A stretch of 64,000 nucleotides of DNA, taken from positions 434,001 to 498,000 of the forward strand of contig JAXLYO010000004.1 in NCBI GenBank assembly GCA_046351415.1, given 5' to 3'. This DNA is from JABFRG01 sp046351415 (GTDB lineage Bacteria; Myxococcota_A; Polyangia; Polyangiales; Polyangiaceae). Below are positions 25,610 through 34,445 of this stretch, piece after piece. How positions within the stretch are numbered: position 1 is the first letter of the stretch; each line of letters starts with the position of its first letter. The position numbers and the translations under genes are program-made. A model generated the notes under the pieces. That model ran no database searches and was not told where the DNA came from. It saw nothing but the letters and a program-made list of their open reading frames with translations.

Positions 25610-27273
25610 ACGCCCACAGTCCCGACACCACCCGAACGACCGAAAGCGAGAAGCTCATGAAGATCAAAACTGCCCTCCTCAGTGTTTCGGACAAGGAACA
25701 CATCGTCGAACTCGCGAAAGCGCTGCGAAAGTGGGAGGTCAAAATCATCTCGACGGGGGGGACGGCTAAGGCACTTCGAGAAGCGGGTATTCCGGTCACC
25801 GACATCAGCGAGGTGACGAATGCGCCGGAGGCATTTGGTGGCCGCATGAAGACCATCAGCTTCCAGGTCGCTTCGGGCATCCTGTTCGACCGTGACCGCG
25901 ATCGGGAGGAGGCCGAGAAGCTCAAGATTCTTCCGATCGACCTCGTCGTGGCGAACCTCTACCCCTTCGAGAAGTACAAGGACCAGAACCTGCCGCTCGG
26001 AGAGCTCATCGAGTACATCGACATCGGTGGACCCACCATGATTCGGGCCGCCGCGAAGAACTTCGCACACGTTGCCGTGCTCACGAAGCCAGCGGACTAC
26101 GCCGACTTCATGACGGAGCTCGAGAAGAACGGTGGCTCCGTCAGTGCGGCTGCCCGCAAGGAATGGATGAAGACGGCGTTCCGCCACACCGCGGACTACG
26201 ACACCATGATCGCAGAGCACCTCTGCGGAACGGGTCAGGCCACTTCCTCGGGCGACGCGCAGGCCGTCACACTCGCCTACAAGGGCGGCCAGACGCTTCG
26301 CTACGGCGAGAACCCCCACCAGAGCGCGGCATTCTATCCGGACGAGAAGGTGCCGTTCGAAGTGCTCGGGGGCAAGGAACTCTCGTACAACAACATCGTT
26401 GACCTCGATGCCGCCCTCGCGGCGGTGCGAACCGGGTCTTGGGCGACGCCGACTGTTGCCATCGTCAAGCACGAGAATCCCTGCGGACTTGCGACCGGTG
26501 CGACCCTTGGAGCCGCCTTGGAGAACGCGTGGGCGTCGGACACGGTTTCTGCGTTCGGCTCCGTCATCGCGATGAACCAGAAGGTGAAGAAGAGCGACCT
26601 CCTCTTCTTGAACATGGACGACAAGGCCGCGCGCAAGTTCGTCGAAATCGTCGCTGCGCCCGATTTCGATGCGGATGCCATCGCCTACCTCGCACAAAAC
26701 AAGAATCTCCGGATCTTGCGCATCGCGAACATGAATGCTTCACCGGACAAGACATTCCGCATTCTTCAGCTCGGCCTCCTACGTCAAGACGCGGACCAGG
26801 CACTCTACGAGTCACTCGAGGTGGTCTCCGAAGCGAAGCCGAAACACCTCGACGTCGAGCTCGCGAAGTTCGGCCTTCACGCCGTGAAGTCCCTCAAGTC
26901 GAACGCCATCGCCATGGTGCGAAGGACGGGGCGCGACGACGCGACGTTGCAGCTCATCGGGATGGGGGCTGGACAACCGAACCGTGTGAAGTCGACCGAG
27001 CTGTGCATGGCCCAAAGCGAAGAAACGCTGCGGCAAGAAGCAGCGTCGCTCGGGAAAGACGCGAAGTCGCACGTGGCCGAAGAGATGGCAAAGGCTTATC
27101 TCACGTCGGACGCGTTCTTCCCGTTCGCAGACGGTCCCGAGATTGCTCTTTCACACGGTGTTCGGACGCTCATCGAGCCGGGAGGCTCTCTGCGCGACCC
27201 CGATGTCATTGCAGCGTGCAACAAGGCTGGTGCGGTCCTCGTGCTCACGAAGATGCGCCACTTCAAACACTGA
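25606..27273 (+). CDS. purH: AICAR transformylase / IMP cyclohydrolase
   Basis: The bifunctional enzyme of the last two steps to IMP. 555 residues. The N-terminal MGS-fold cyclohydrolase (from about residue 18: IKTALLSVSDKEHIVELA) has STGGTAKALREAGI and GGRMKTI. The C-terminal transformylase has RYGENPHQSAAFY, VKHENPCGLATG (catalytic Lys/His) and the ending FFPFADGPEIA with LVLTKMRHFKH. The extra 17 residues before the conserved core are polar; MKIKTALLSV at 25657 is a possible internal start, but the ATGA overlap with purQ favours 25606. Confidence 0.97.
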   Translation: MNAHSPDTTRTTESEKLMKIKTALLSVSDKEHIVELAKALRKWEVKIISTGGTAKALREAGIPVTDISEVTNAPEAFGGRMKTISFQVASGILFDRDRDREEAEKLKILPIDLVVANLYPFEKYKDQNLPLGELIEYIDIGGPTMIRAAAKNFAHVAVLTKPADYADFMTELEKNGGSVSAAARKEWMKTAFRHTADYDTMIAEHLCGTGQATSSGDAQAVTLAYKGGQTLRYGENPHQSAAFYPDEKVPFEVLGGKELSYNNIVDLDAALAAVRTGSWATPTVAIVKHENPCGLATGATLGAALENAWASDTVSAFGSVIAMNQKVKKSDLLFLNMDDKAARKFVEIVAAPDFDADAIAYLAQNKNLRILRIANMNASPDKTFRILQLGLLRQDADQALYESLEVVSEAKPKHLDVELAKFGLHAVKSLKSNAIAMVRRTGRDDATLQLIGMGAGQPNRVKSTELCMAQSEETLRQEAASLGKDAKSHVAEEMAKAYLTSDAFFPFADGPEIALSHGVRTLIEPGGSLRDPDVIAACNKAGAVLVLTKMRHFKH

Positions 27274-27291
27274 TCGAGACGAACCGCCTTC

Positions 27292-28206
27292 ATGATCTTC
27301 TATGCTGACGTTCCGGGCCTCGAGCTCCTCCACCGCGGTAAAGTGCGCGACAGCTTTCGCGTGAGCGAAACGTCGCGCCTCATCGTCGTGACCGATCGCA
27401 TCTCCGCTTTCGACGTGAAAATCGAAACGCCTATCCCTCGAAAGGGTGAGGTGCTGAATCGCCTCGCAGCGTTCTGGTTTGAGCACACGCGCGACATCAT
27501 CGAAAACCACATGCTCAAGGTCGTCGACCCGCAGGCCATGCTCGTCGCCGAAGCCACGCCCATCCGTGTGGAGATGGTGGTGCGAGGGTACGCAGCGGGC
27601 TCGTTGTGGCGCGGCTACGAGAAGGGAAAGCGCGCGTTCTCGGGAGCCGAGCTCGGGGAGGGCATCACGGAGAACGGACTCCTGCCGCACCCGATCGTGA
27701 CGCCCACCACCAAAGAAGAGTCGGACCGAGAAATCACGCCCGCCGACATCGTTCGCGAAGGCCTCGCGTCCGCAGAGACGTACGAGAAGATGCGACAGGC
27801 GTCTCTCTCGCTCTTTACTCGAGGTCAGAAGATGCTCGGCGAAAAAGGCATCCTCCTCGCCGACACGAAGTACGAGTTCGGCTTCATCGACGAGAAGCTC
27901 GTTCTCATCGACGAAATGCACACACCGGATTCGTCCCGCTTCTGGGATCGTGAGACGTACGAGCGTGCTCCGAAGGACGCGCCGTCGATCGACAAGGAGT
28001 ACCTTCGTAAGTGGCTCCTTCGCGCGGCCAAAGGAGGGCCTATTCCGACGCATCTCCCGCCGGAGGTCGCCGAGGAGACCCACAATCGATACGTCGCTCT
28101 TTACGAGCGCGTGGTCGGCAAACTTCCGCCGCCGGAGACGCCCCGTCTCGACCGCTTGATCGAGAACTTGCGTGCTGCACACGTCGCTCCGGAGCCCACT
28201 CCATGA
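27292..28206 (+). CDS. purC: SAICAR synthetase
   Basis: Ligates aspartate to CAIR with ATP, step 7. 304 residues, longer than the 237-residue E. coli type and nearer the long bacterial/fungal form. Features: GKVRDSFRV (ATP loop), VVTDRISAFD, VEMVVRGYAAGSLWRGYE, LADTKYEFGF (SAICAR signature) and LIDEMHTPDSSRFW. It lies 18 nt after purH, the second true gap in the operon; no strong ribosome site is visible in that gap. The stop overlaps purB by ATGA. The substrate CAIR needs PurE, which is not encoded in this window. Confidence 0.97.
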   Translation: MIFYADVPGLELLHRGKVRDSFRVSETSRLIVVTDRISAFDVKIETPIPRKGEVLNRLAAFWFEHTRDIIENHMLKVVDPQAMLVAEATPIRVEMVVRGYAAGSLWRGYEKGKRAFSGAELGEGITENGLLPHPIVTPTTKEESDREITPADIVREGLASAETYEKMRQASLSLFTRGQKMLGEKGILLADTKYEFGFIDEKLVLIDEMHTPDSSRFWDRETYERAPKDAPSIDKEYLRKWLLRAAKGGPIPTHLPPEVAEETHNRYVALYERVVGKLPPPETPRLDRLIENLRAAHVAPEPTP

Positions 28207-29570
28207 AGTCCTCGATCGGCGAAGCCATCTCTCCGCTCGATGGCCGGTATCATGCGACTCTGGGGCCGGTTCGAAGCGCCTTCTCCGAGTTTGCGCTCAT
28301 GCGGGAGCGTGTCCGGGTCGAATGTGAACACGTGCTCGCGCTCGAGTCGACCGACGTGTTCCCGAAGTTGACGCGCGAGGAGAAGGCCCGTCTCACGCCG
28401 CTTCTCGTGCGCTTCGATCCGAGCGACTACACGACCATCAAGGCCATCGAGGCCACGCTGCGGCACGATGTCAAAGCCTGTGAGGTCTTCCTGCGGGAAC
28501 GTTTGGGACTTGCGAACCCGAATCGCATTCACTTCGGACTCACGTCGGAGGACGTGAACAACCTCGCATACTCCCTGTGTGCGCAGCGGTACGTGGCGGA
28601 GGCTCAACTGCCGTCGTGGAAGCGTGTGTTGTCGACGCTGATCGACTTCGCAGAGAAGTGGGCTGACGTTGCGTGGCCCGCGCGTACGCATGGGCAACAC
28701 GCGACGCCTACGACGTTCGGCAAGGAGCTCGCCGTCGTCGTCGAGCGCCTGTTGCGTCCGTACGGCGAACTTCGTGCCCACCGCTTTCGCGGGAAGCTCA
28801 ATGGCGCGACCGGCAACTACTCGGCGTTTCAATCGGCCGCGCCCGGAACGGATTGGCGAGGCTACGAGCGCGCCTTCGTGGAAAGGCTTGGCTGCGTTCA
28901 GAACCTCGCCACGACGCAAATCGAAGATTGCGACAGTATCGGAACGTACCTTCACATCACCGCGCAGTGGAATCGTGTCCTTGTCGACTTCTGTCAGGAT
29001 ACCTGGACCTACATTTCGTATGGTTACCTCATCCAAAGGACAGAGGCAGGGGAGGTCGGCTCGTCGACGATGCCCCACAAGGTGAACCCGATCCATTTCG
29101 AGAACGCCGAAGGCAACTTCCAGCTCTCCAGTGCTCTGTCGGATTTCCTTTCCGACAAGCTCTCGCGGTCGCGGATGCAGCGCGACCTCTCGGGCAGTAC
29201 CATCATGCGCAACCTTGGCGTCGCGATCGGTCACCATCACCTCGCGTGCGAGGAGGTCCTGCGTGGGTTGGGGCGTATCGACATTGACGCAGACATGTGT
29301 CGTGCCGAGCTCCAAGCACACCCAGAGCTCTTGGCCGAGCCGATTCAAACGATTCTGCGCACGGTACAGGCCGACGACGTCTACTCGGCCCTGAAGGCGC
29401 AAACACGAGGGCAGTCACTGTCGCGCAAAGACCTCGCGTCCTTCGTTCGCACGCTCGACGTGTCGCCCGACGTGCGCGAAAGGCTCGAGGCACTCGCACC
29501 CGAGACGTACGTCGGACAAGCTCCGGCCATCGCGCGCGAGATCGTGATCCGTGCTCGAGGTCTATTGTGA
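28203..29570 (+). CDS. purB: Adenylosuccinate lyase
   Basis: Removes fumarate from SAICAR (step 8) and from adenylosuccinate in AMP synthesis. 455 residues from the ATG at 28203. The open frame extends further upstream inside purC, but IGEAISPLDGRYHATLG is the conserved E. coli-type start. Catalytic features: HFGLTSEDVNN, ARTHGQHATPTTFGKE (His) and the flexible signature loop GSSTMPHKVNPIHFENAE with the catalytic Ser. The length matches the E. coli-type 456-residue form, not the shorter Bacillus form. Confidence 0.97.
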   Translation: MKSSIGEAISPLDGRYHATLGPVRSAFSEFALMRERVRVECEHVLALESTDVFPKLTREEKARLTPLLVRFDPSDYTTIKAIEATLRHDVKACEVFLRERLGLANPNRIHFGLTSEDVNNLAYSLCAQRYVAEAQLPSWKRVLSTLIDFAEKWADVAWPARTHGQHATPTTFGKELAVVVERLLRPYGELRAHRFRGKLNGATGNYSAFQSAAPGTDWRGYERAFVERLGCVQNLATTQIEDCDSIGTYLHITAQWNRVLVDFCQDTWTYISYGYLIQRTEAGEVGSSTMPHKVNPIHFENAEGNFQLSSALSDFLSDKLSRSRMQRDLSGSTIMRNLGVAIGHHHLACEEVLRGLGRIDIDADMCRAELQAHPELLAEPIQTILRTVQADDVYSALKAQTRGQSLSRKDLASFVRTLDVSPDVRERLEALAPETYVGQAPAIAREIVIRARGLL

Positions 29571-30805
29571 AAGTGTGCGTCCTGGGTGGCGGTGGGCGCG
29601 AACACGCTCTCGTGTGGCGTCTTCGGAAAGACGGTCACGAGGTCGTGGCCCTTCCGGGGAGCGATGCCATCCCTGGTTCGCTCGGGGGGGCGCTAGACGG
29701 TGCGCTGGACGTTCTCGCCATCGTACGTGCGCATCACGTAGAACTCGTGGTGGTGGGGCCCGAGGCTCCGCTCAGCAAGGGTGTTGCAGATGTCCTTCGC
29801 GATAGCGGCATTCCTGTCGTTGGCCCCAGCAAAAAGGCGGCCCAGCTCGAGACCTCGAAGGCCTTCGCCAAAGCGTTCATGACGCGCAACGGGGTCGCAA
29901 CGAGCCTCTATCAAGACGCTGCGTCTGCGGGTGACGCCATCTCGCTCCTCGCCGATGGGCCCGTTGTCGTGAAGTTCGATGGCCTTGCGGCAGGGAAGGG
30001 GGTCGTCGTGTGCGACGATCGACCGGCTGCTGAGCATGCCATTCGCGAGCTCGCCGCGGTTCATGGCGACAAAGCCCACTTCGTCATGGAAGAGCGTTTG
30101 CACGGTCCGGAAGTAAGCCTCATCGTGCTCACCGATGGTCGCTATGTGGTGCGCTTTCCTTTGGCGCGCGATCACAAGCGCCTTGGCGATGGCGACCAGG
30201 GGCCCAATACCGGCGGCATGGGGGTCATCGCACCGGTACCAGGCGTGTCGCCGGAAGCATTGCAAGCGATCGACGACCGCATCGTGAAGCCCACCTTGGA
30301 AGGCCTGGAGCGCGAGGGCCTCGACTATCGAGGCATCCTCTACTTCGGGATCATGTTGACGGAGCTCGGCCCCAAACTTCTCGAGTACAATGTGCGCTTC
30401 GGAGATCCGGAGGCCGAAGCCCTTCTTCCGCTCGTTGGGGGCGACTTTGGGGCTGCCCTCCTGGCGTGTGCGCGTGGCAGTCTCGGCGGCGCTTCCCTCG
30501 TCGCGACCGGCGCTTCTTCCGTGTGCGTCGTCGCCGCGTCTCCCGGCTACCCAGGGGCGAGCACTGCCGGCCTCGAGATTCACGGATTGGACGAGGAAGA
30601 CGCAAGTGACGTCGTCGTGTTTCACGCTGGAACCAAGCGTGAAGGAGACAAGTGGCTGACCGCGGGGGGGCGCGTCCTCAACGTCGTCGGCATCGGCAAT
30701 TCACTGACCGAAGCACGGGCAAAAGCATATTCCCGCCTTGCTCGCATTCGTTTCGCCGAAATGCAGTTTCGAAAAGACATCGGTGCGCGTGAGGAACGAG
30801 CATGA
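29567..30805 (+). CDS. purD: Phosphoribosylamine-glycine ligase (GARS)
   Basis: ATP-dependent addition of glycine to phosphoribosylamine, step 2. 412 residues from GTG 29567 (GTGA overlap with purB), which places KVCVLGGGGREHAL at the N-terminus as in all PurD proteins. ATP-grasp blocks: VVKFDGLAAGKGV, DHKRLGDGDQGPNTGGMG, and LEYNVRFGDPEAEALLP (metal-binding Glu/Asn). The C-terminal domain includes NVVGIGNSLTEARAKAY. It overlaps purN by ATGA. Confidence 0.97.
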   Translation: MKVCVLGGGGREHALVWRLRKDGHEVVALPGSDAIPGSLGGALDGALDVLAIVRAHHVELVVVGPEAPLSKGVADVLRDSGIPVVGPSKKAAQLETSKAFAKAFMTRNGVATSLYQDAASAGDAISLLADGPVVVKFDGLAAGKGVVVCDDRPAAEHAIRELAAVHGDKAHFVMEERLHGPEVSLIVLTDGRYVVRFPLARDHKRLGDGDQGPNTGGMGVIAPVPGVSPEALQAIDDRIVKPTLEGLEREGLDYRGILYFGIMLTELGPKLLEYNVRFGDPEAEALLPLVGGDFGAALLACARGSLGGASLVATGASSVCVVAASPGYPGASTAGLEIHGLDEEDASDVVVFHAGTKREGDKWLTAGGRVLNVVGIGNSLTEARAKAYSRLARIRFAEMQFRKDIGAREERA

Positions 30806-31404
30806 AGAACCTCGTCCTCTTCTTTTCGGGCCGCGGCTCGAACATGCGGGCCATCTTGGAGGCGGTGCACGGAGGCCGCCTCGAGGGCATCGCCAAAGTT
30901 CCTTTCGTACTCACGAACAAGCCAGACGCTGGCGGGATCGCCGTCGCGGAGGAGTTTGGGATCGAGACCCGCGTCATTCCCTCGAAGGGCGTTCCGCGTG
31001 ACGAATACGACCAGCGTGTGCTCCGCTCGATCTCTGACACTCCAATCGACGTGATTGCGCTCGCCGGTTACATGCGCATCCTTTCGGCGGCCTTCATTTC
31101 TGCCTATCGCGGTCGCATCGTCAACGTGCACCCCGCCGACACCGCAGCCCACCAAGGCACTGGGGGCTATGCGTGGGCCTTCGAGCAGAAGCTTCCCGAA
31201 ACATGGATCACGGTTCATGTGGTCGACGAGGGGCTCGATACGGGGCCTGTTCTTCGCAAGGCACGGGTCGACCTTTCGGGTGCAACGACGCTCGCAGAAG
31301 TAGAGGCACGAGGGCTCGCCGTCGAACACCGCGTCTACAGCGAGGCTTTGCGCGACTTCCTGGAGAGCGGTAATAGAGGGATAGAAGCATGTGCGGCATC
31401 CTAG
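30802..31404 (+). CDS. purN: GAR transformylase (folate-dependent), variant active-site loop
   Basis: Transfers a formyl group from 10-formyl-THF to GAR, step 3. 200 residues. FFSGRGSNMRAIL (phosphate loop), AGYMRILSAAFI and NVHP are standard, with the catalytic Asn and His, and the catalytic Asp is in VVDEGLDTGPVL. The segment after NVHP is unusual: ADTAAHQGTGGYAWAF replaces the common SLLPxxxGLHxxxxA. The insert length is preserved, so the loop is substituted, not deleted. Position between purD and purF supports the PurN assignment over another formyltransferase. It ends 16 nt inside purF. Confidence 0.9.
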   Translation: MKNLVLFFSGRGSNMRAILEAVHGGRLEGIAKVPFVLTNKPDAGGIAVAEEFGIETRVIPSKGVPRDEYDQRVLRSISDTPIDVIALAGYMRILSAAFISAYRGRIVNVHPADTAAHQGTGGYAWAFEQKLPETWITVHVVDEGLDTGPVLRKARVDLSGATTLAEVEARGLAVEHRVYSEALRDFLESGNRGIEACAAS

Positions 31405-32834
31405 GCATCGTTGGCAAGGCGCCCGTCGCGCGAGACATCATCTACGGCCTCACCGCGTTGCAACATCGCGGCCAAGACGCCGCCGGCGTCGTGACGTTCG
31501 AGGGGCGCTTCTTCATGAAGAAGGAGAACGGCCTGGTCAATCAGGTCTTCAAGAGCGAAGTCGAAGCCGAGCGCATGCTGGGGAACATCGGTCTCGGGCA
31601 CGTCCGCTACGCGACGCAAGGAACGACGGACGCCTTCGATGCGCAGCCTTTTGCGGTGAATTACCCATTTGGCATCGCGATGGTGCACAACGGAAACGTC
31701 ACCAACTTCACGGCGCTTCGCGACAACCTCAATACCGAGCACCGGCTCATCGAGACGACGAACGACGTCGAACTCATTCTCTACACTCTCGCCTCGGAGC
31801 TCGAGCGGAAGGACCTCGCGAAGCTCGGCGTCGAAGACTTCTTCGAAAGCGTGCGTGCGGTGCAGTCCAAGGTGGAGGGGGCCTACTCCGTCATCGCGCT
31901 CATCGCCGGCAAGGGCATGGTTGCGTTTCGCGATACGTTCGGCATTCGCCCGCTCGTTCTCGGAAAGAAGAAGAACGAAGACGTGTACGCCTTTGCTTCC
32001 GAGTCGACTTGCTTCGACTACCTCGGGTACGAGTACGTGCGCGAGCTCGAGCCAGGCGAAGCGGTATTCATCACCAACGACGGGAAGCTTTCGTCGTCGC
32101 TATCCGAGCCGGCGAAGCACGTCCGCGGCGCTTACTGCGCGTTCGAGTACATCTACTTCGCTCGCGAAGATTCGGTCATGAACGGCTCGCTCGTCGCGAA
32201 AGAACGCGTCTTGGCAGGACGCCTCCTCGCCAAAGCGCTCCGCGAATCGGGGCTTCGGCCCGATATCGTCATCGACGTCCCATCGACGGCCTATTTCGCC
32301 GCATCTGGGCTCGCGGAGGAGCTCGGGGTGCCCTACCGTCGGGGCTTCTCGAAGAACAACCACGTTGGCCGTAGCTTCATCGTGCCCACGCAGGTCGAGC
32401 GCGAACGCATGGTTCGTCAGAAGCTGAACCCCATTCGCGACGTCGTCGACGGAAAGAAGGTCGCAGTCGTCGACGACTCCATCGTCCGAGGGACCACGTC
32501 GAAACACATCGTGAAACTCCTTCGCGACAGCGGAGCAAAGGAGGTTTACTTCTGTTCCGCGGCTCCTCCCGTACGTCACCGTTGTGTGTATGGCATCGAC
32601 ATGGCCACGCGCGACGAAATCATCGCCGCCACGCACGATCACGAGCAAATTCGTGCTTTCATGGGGGCCGATGCGGTCATCTATCAACCACTCGATGCCT
32701 TCCGTGACATTTACAAGGACGTTGCAGGTTGCTTCGCGTGCTTCTCGGGCGAGTACCCCACGGACATTCGAGAGAGCAACATGAAGCTCATCGAATCCGA
32801 ACGACTCGTGCGCCGAAAAGACGCCCGAACATGA
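31389..32834 (+). CDS. purF: Amidophosphoribosyltransferase
   Basis: The first committed purine step, PRPP plus glutamine to phosphoribosylamine. 481 residues. The chain starts MCGILGIVG, so Met removal would expose the Ntn nucleophile Cys with no propeptide (E. coli-like maturation). Glutaminase features include LQHRGQDAAG and GHVRYATQG. The PRPP motif is VAVVDDSIVRGTTSK. Cys residues in the C-terminal third (YFCSAAPPVRHRCVYGID and GCFACFSGEYP) resemble those holding a 4Fe-4S cluster in Bacillus-type PurF, an inference from family knowledge. The ATG is preceded by GAGGG. It is encoded nearly last in the train although it catalyses step 1. Confidence 0.97.
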   Translation: MCGILGIVGKAPVARDIIYGLTALQHRGQDAAGVVTFEGRFFMKKENGLVNQVFKSEVEAERMLGNIGLGHVRYATQGTTDAFDAQPFAVNYPFGIAMVHNGNVTNFTALRDNLNTEHRLIETTNDVELILYTLASELERKDLAKLGVEDFFESVRAVQSKVEGAYSVIALIAGKGMVAFRDTFGIRPLVLGKKKNEDVYAFASESTCFDYLGYEYVRELEPGEAVFITNDGKLSSSLSEPAKHVRGAYCAFEYIYFAREDSVMNGSLVAKERVLAGRLLAKALRESGLRPDIVIDVPSTAYFAASGLAEELGVPYRRGFSKNNHVGRSFIVPTQVERERMVRQKLNPIRDVVDGKKVAVVDDSIVRGTTSKHIVKLLRDSGAKEVYFCSAAPPVRHRCVYGIDMATRDEIIAATHDHEQIRAFMGADAVIYQPLDAFRDIYKDVAGCFACFSGEYPTDIRESNMKLIESERLVRRKDART

Positions 32835-33463
32835 CGACGAACGCACCTTCGCGCCGACTGCCCATGGGCTTGTTCGCGGCACTCATGGTCATCTGCGTGG
32901 CCACGGCTTTCACGGCGCGGGCGGGCATGAAGAGCTGGGCTCTCGAGGTGGTACCGGGCCTCATCGGAGTGTTCGTGCTGCTCTTCACGTACAAGCGCCT
33001 CCGGATGAGCAACCTCGTCTACGTGTGCGTCTTCGTGCACATGCTGGTACTCATCTACGGAGGCTTCTACACCTACGCGATGACGCCGCTCGGCAATTGG
33101 GCGCGCGACACGTTTCACCTTGCCCGCAATCACTACGACCGCGTCGGTCACTTGGCGCTCGGGTTCTTTCCCGCACTCGTGACCCGTGAGCTCCTGCTTC
33201 GCACGAGTCCGCTCAAGCGGGGCGGGTGGCTCTTCTTCATCGTTCTTTCCATCGTGTTCGCCATCGGCGCATTTTGGGAGTTGCTCGAGTGGTGGACGAC
33301 CCTCGTCGTGGCTGGCGATGTCGGGGTTGCATTCCTCGGCTCTCAAGGCGACCCCTGGGATGCGCAATGGGACATGTTCTTGGTGGGCGTGGGCGCAGCG
33401 ATCTCGCTTGTCGTCATGCCGAAAGTACACGACGCTTCCATGAGGAAGGTGTGTAGCGCATGA
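32831..33463 (+). CDS. DUF2238 (YjdF-like) membrane protein
   Basis: 210 residues from ATG 32831, which overlaps the purF stop (ATGA). About six transmembrane helices are visible (GLFAALMVICVATAF, VVPGLIGVFVLLFTY, YVCVFVHMLVLIYGGFYTY, HLALGFFPALVTREL, FFIVLSIVFAIGAFWEL and a last helix MFLVGVGAAISLVV). Conserved polar groups DRVGHL, AFWELLEWW and GDPWDAQWDM match the DUF2238/YjdF family, whose function is unknown. Tight coupling to purF is seen in sequence; whether it has a role linked to purines is unproven. Transport or membrane-associated chemistry is possible. Confidence 0.85.
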   Translation: MTTNAPSRRLPMGLFAALMVICVATAFTARAGMKSWALEVVPGLIGVFVLLFTYKRLRMSNLVYVCVFVHMLVLIYGGFYTYAMTPLGNWARDTFHLARNHYDRVGHLALGFFPALVTRELLLRTSPLKRGGWLFFIVLSIVFAIGAFWELLEWWTTLVVAGDVGVAFLGSQGDPWDAQWDMFLVGVGAAISLVVMPKVHDASMRKVCSA

Positions 33464-33687
33464 CGAAGGCGACCAAGAAGAAGGCGAAGAAGAAGTCCGC
33501 GCCGCGGAGCTCGACCACCGTAGCGTGTCCGTTTTGTGCGGCAGAAGAAGAGCTCTTCGTCGATGTCGCTGGAGGCAGCCATCAGACGTACGTCGAGGAT
33601 TGCCCCGTGTGCTGTCACCCGTGGACCGTCCACATCGAGCCCGGAGACGAGCCAGGGTCGTACTCCGCATGGGTGGAGAAGGCTTAG
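33460..33687 (+). CDS. CPXCG-motif Cys-rich small protein
   Basis: 75 residues. A Lys/Ala-rich basic tail (MTKATKKKAKKKSAPRS) precedes a compact zinc-ribbon-like domain with VACPFCAAEEE and YVEDCPVCCHPW, two Cys pairs about 30 residues apart. This matches the CPXCG-motif Cys-rich family, found in many proteobacteria with no known role. The basic tail could touch nucleic acid. Its start overlaps the DUF2238 gene by ATGA and its stop overlaps the convergent cysH stop by 4 nt. It is the last gene of the purine train. Confidence 0.85.
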   Translation: MTKATKKKAKKKSAPRSSTTVACPFCAAEEELFVDVAGGSHQTYVEDCPVCCHPWTVHIEPGDEPGSYSAWVEKA

Positions 33688-34445
33688 CTTCTCTTGTTGG
33701 CGAGCGCCGCGAGGTGCTTCGGAGAGTGCAGCCCGCATTCTTTCTGTGCGTCGTTTTCCCACCACCACCGCCCCGCGCGTTCGTCCTCGCCTGGACCGAC
33801 GGCGCGCGTGCAGGGCGCACACCCGATCGACGGAAAGCCTCGCGCATGAAGTGCGTGCGTGGGGACGCCGTTCTCCTTCGCGAAGTCCCACACGCGTTCG
33901 GTCGTCCAGTGGGTGAGGGGATTGATCTTGATGAGGGGGGTGCCCTTCGAGTTTCGATGTCGGTCGTCCAGCTCGAAGAGCTCGACTTCGGAACGCGACA
34001 CCGTCTGACTGCGTCGCAGGCCCGTGACCCACGCTTCGGCATTCGCGAGCGCGCGCTGTAGCGGCTCGACCTTCCGAATGCCGCAGCACTCTTTGCGGTC
34101 AGCAACCGACGCGTAGAAGCTGTTCGGTCCCTTGCGTCGAACGAGATCTTCGACCGCTTCGGTTTGCGGAGCGTAGAGGTCGACGTCGACGGCGTAGCGC
34201 TTTCGAACCTCGTCGACGAGGTCGTAGGTCTCTGGGTGCAAGCGGCCCGTGTCGAGGAGAAAGACGCGAGGACGCACGCCGACTGCCGAGCCCGCTCGCG
34301 CTGCCTCGTGAAGAACGACCATGTCCTCGACGCCCATACTCGCCGCAAGCCGCAGGCGCTCCCCAAACTCCGTCAGGGCGAACGAGAGAATCTCGAAGGG
34401 CGTCTTGTCGTGGAAGCGGCGTGCAAGCTCCGCGGGGGCATTCAC
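33684..34445 (-). CDS. cysH: Assimilatory APS reductase (CysH family, iron-sulphur type)
   Basis: Reduces adenylyl sulphate to sulphite with thioredoxin-type donors. 253 residues from a GTG start. The PP-loop-like region is LRLAASMGVEDMVVL. A 4Fe-4S cluster set Cys120-Cys121 (KECCGIRKVEPL) and Cys209/Cys212 (GCAPCT) plus the catalytic Cys237 (ECGLH) mark the APS-using type; PAPS reductases lack the cluster Cys. No APS kinase (cysC) is visible here, which fits APS as direct substrate. It is the second gene of a leftward pair with the PQ-loop protein (GTGA overlap), opposite cysDN. Confidence 0.95.
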   Translation of the reverse strand: MNAPAELARRFHDKTPFEILSFALTEFGERLRLAASMGVEDMVVLHEAARAGSAVGVRPRVFLLDTGRLHPETYDLVDEVRKRYAVDVDLYAPQTEAVEDLVRRKGPNSFYASVADRKECCGIRKVEPLQRALANAEAWVTGLRRSQTVSRSEVELFELDDRHRNSKGTPLIKINPLTHWTTERVWDFAKENGVPTHALHARGFPSIGCAPCTRAVGPGEDERAGRWWWENDAQKECGLHSPKHLAALANKRS

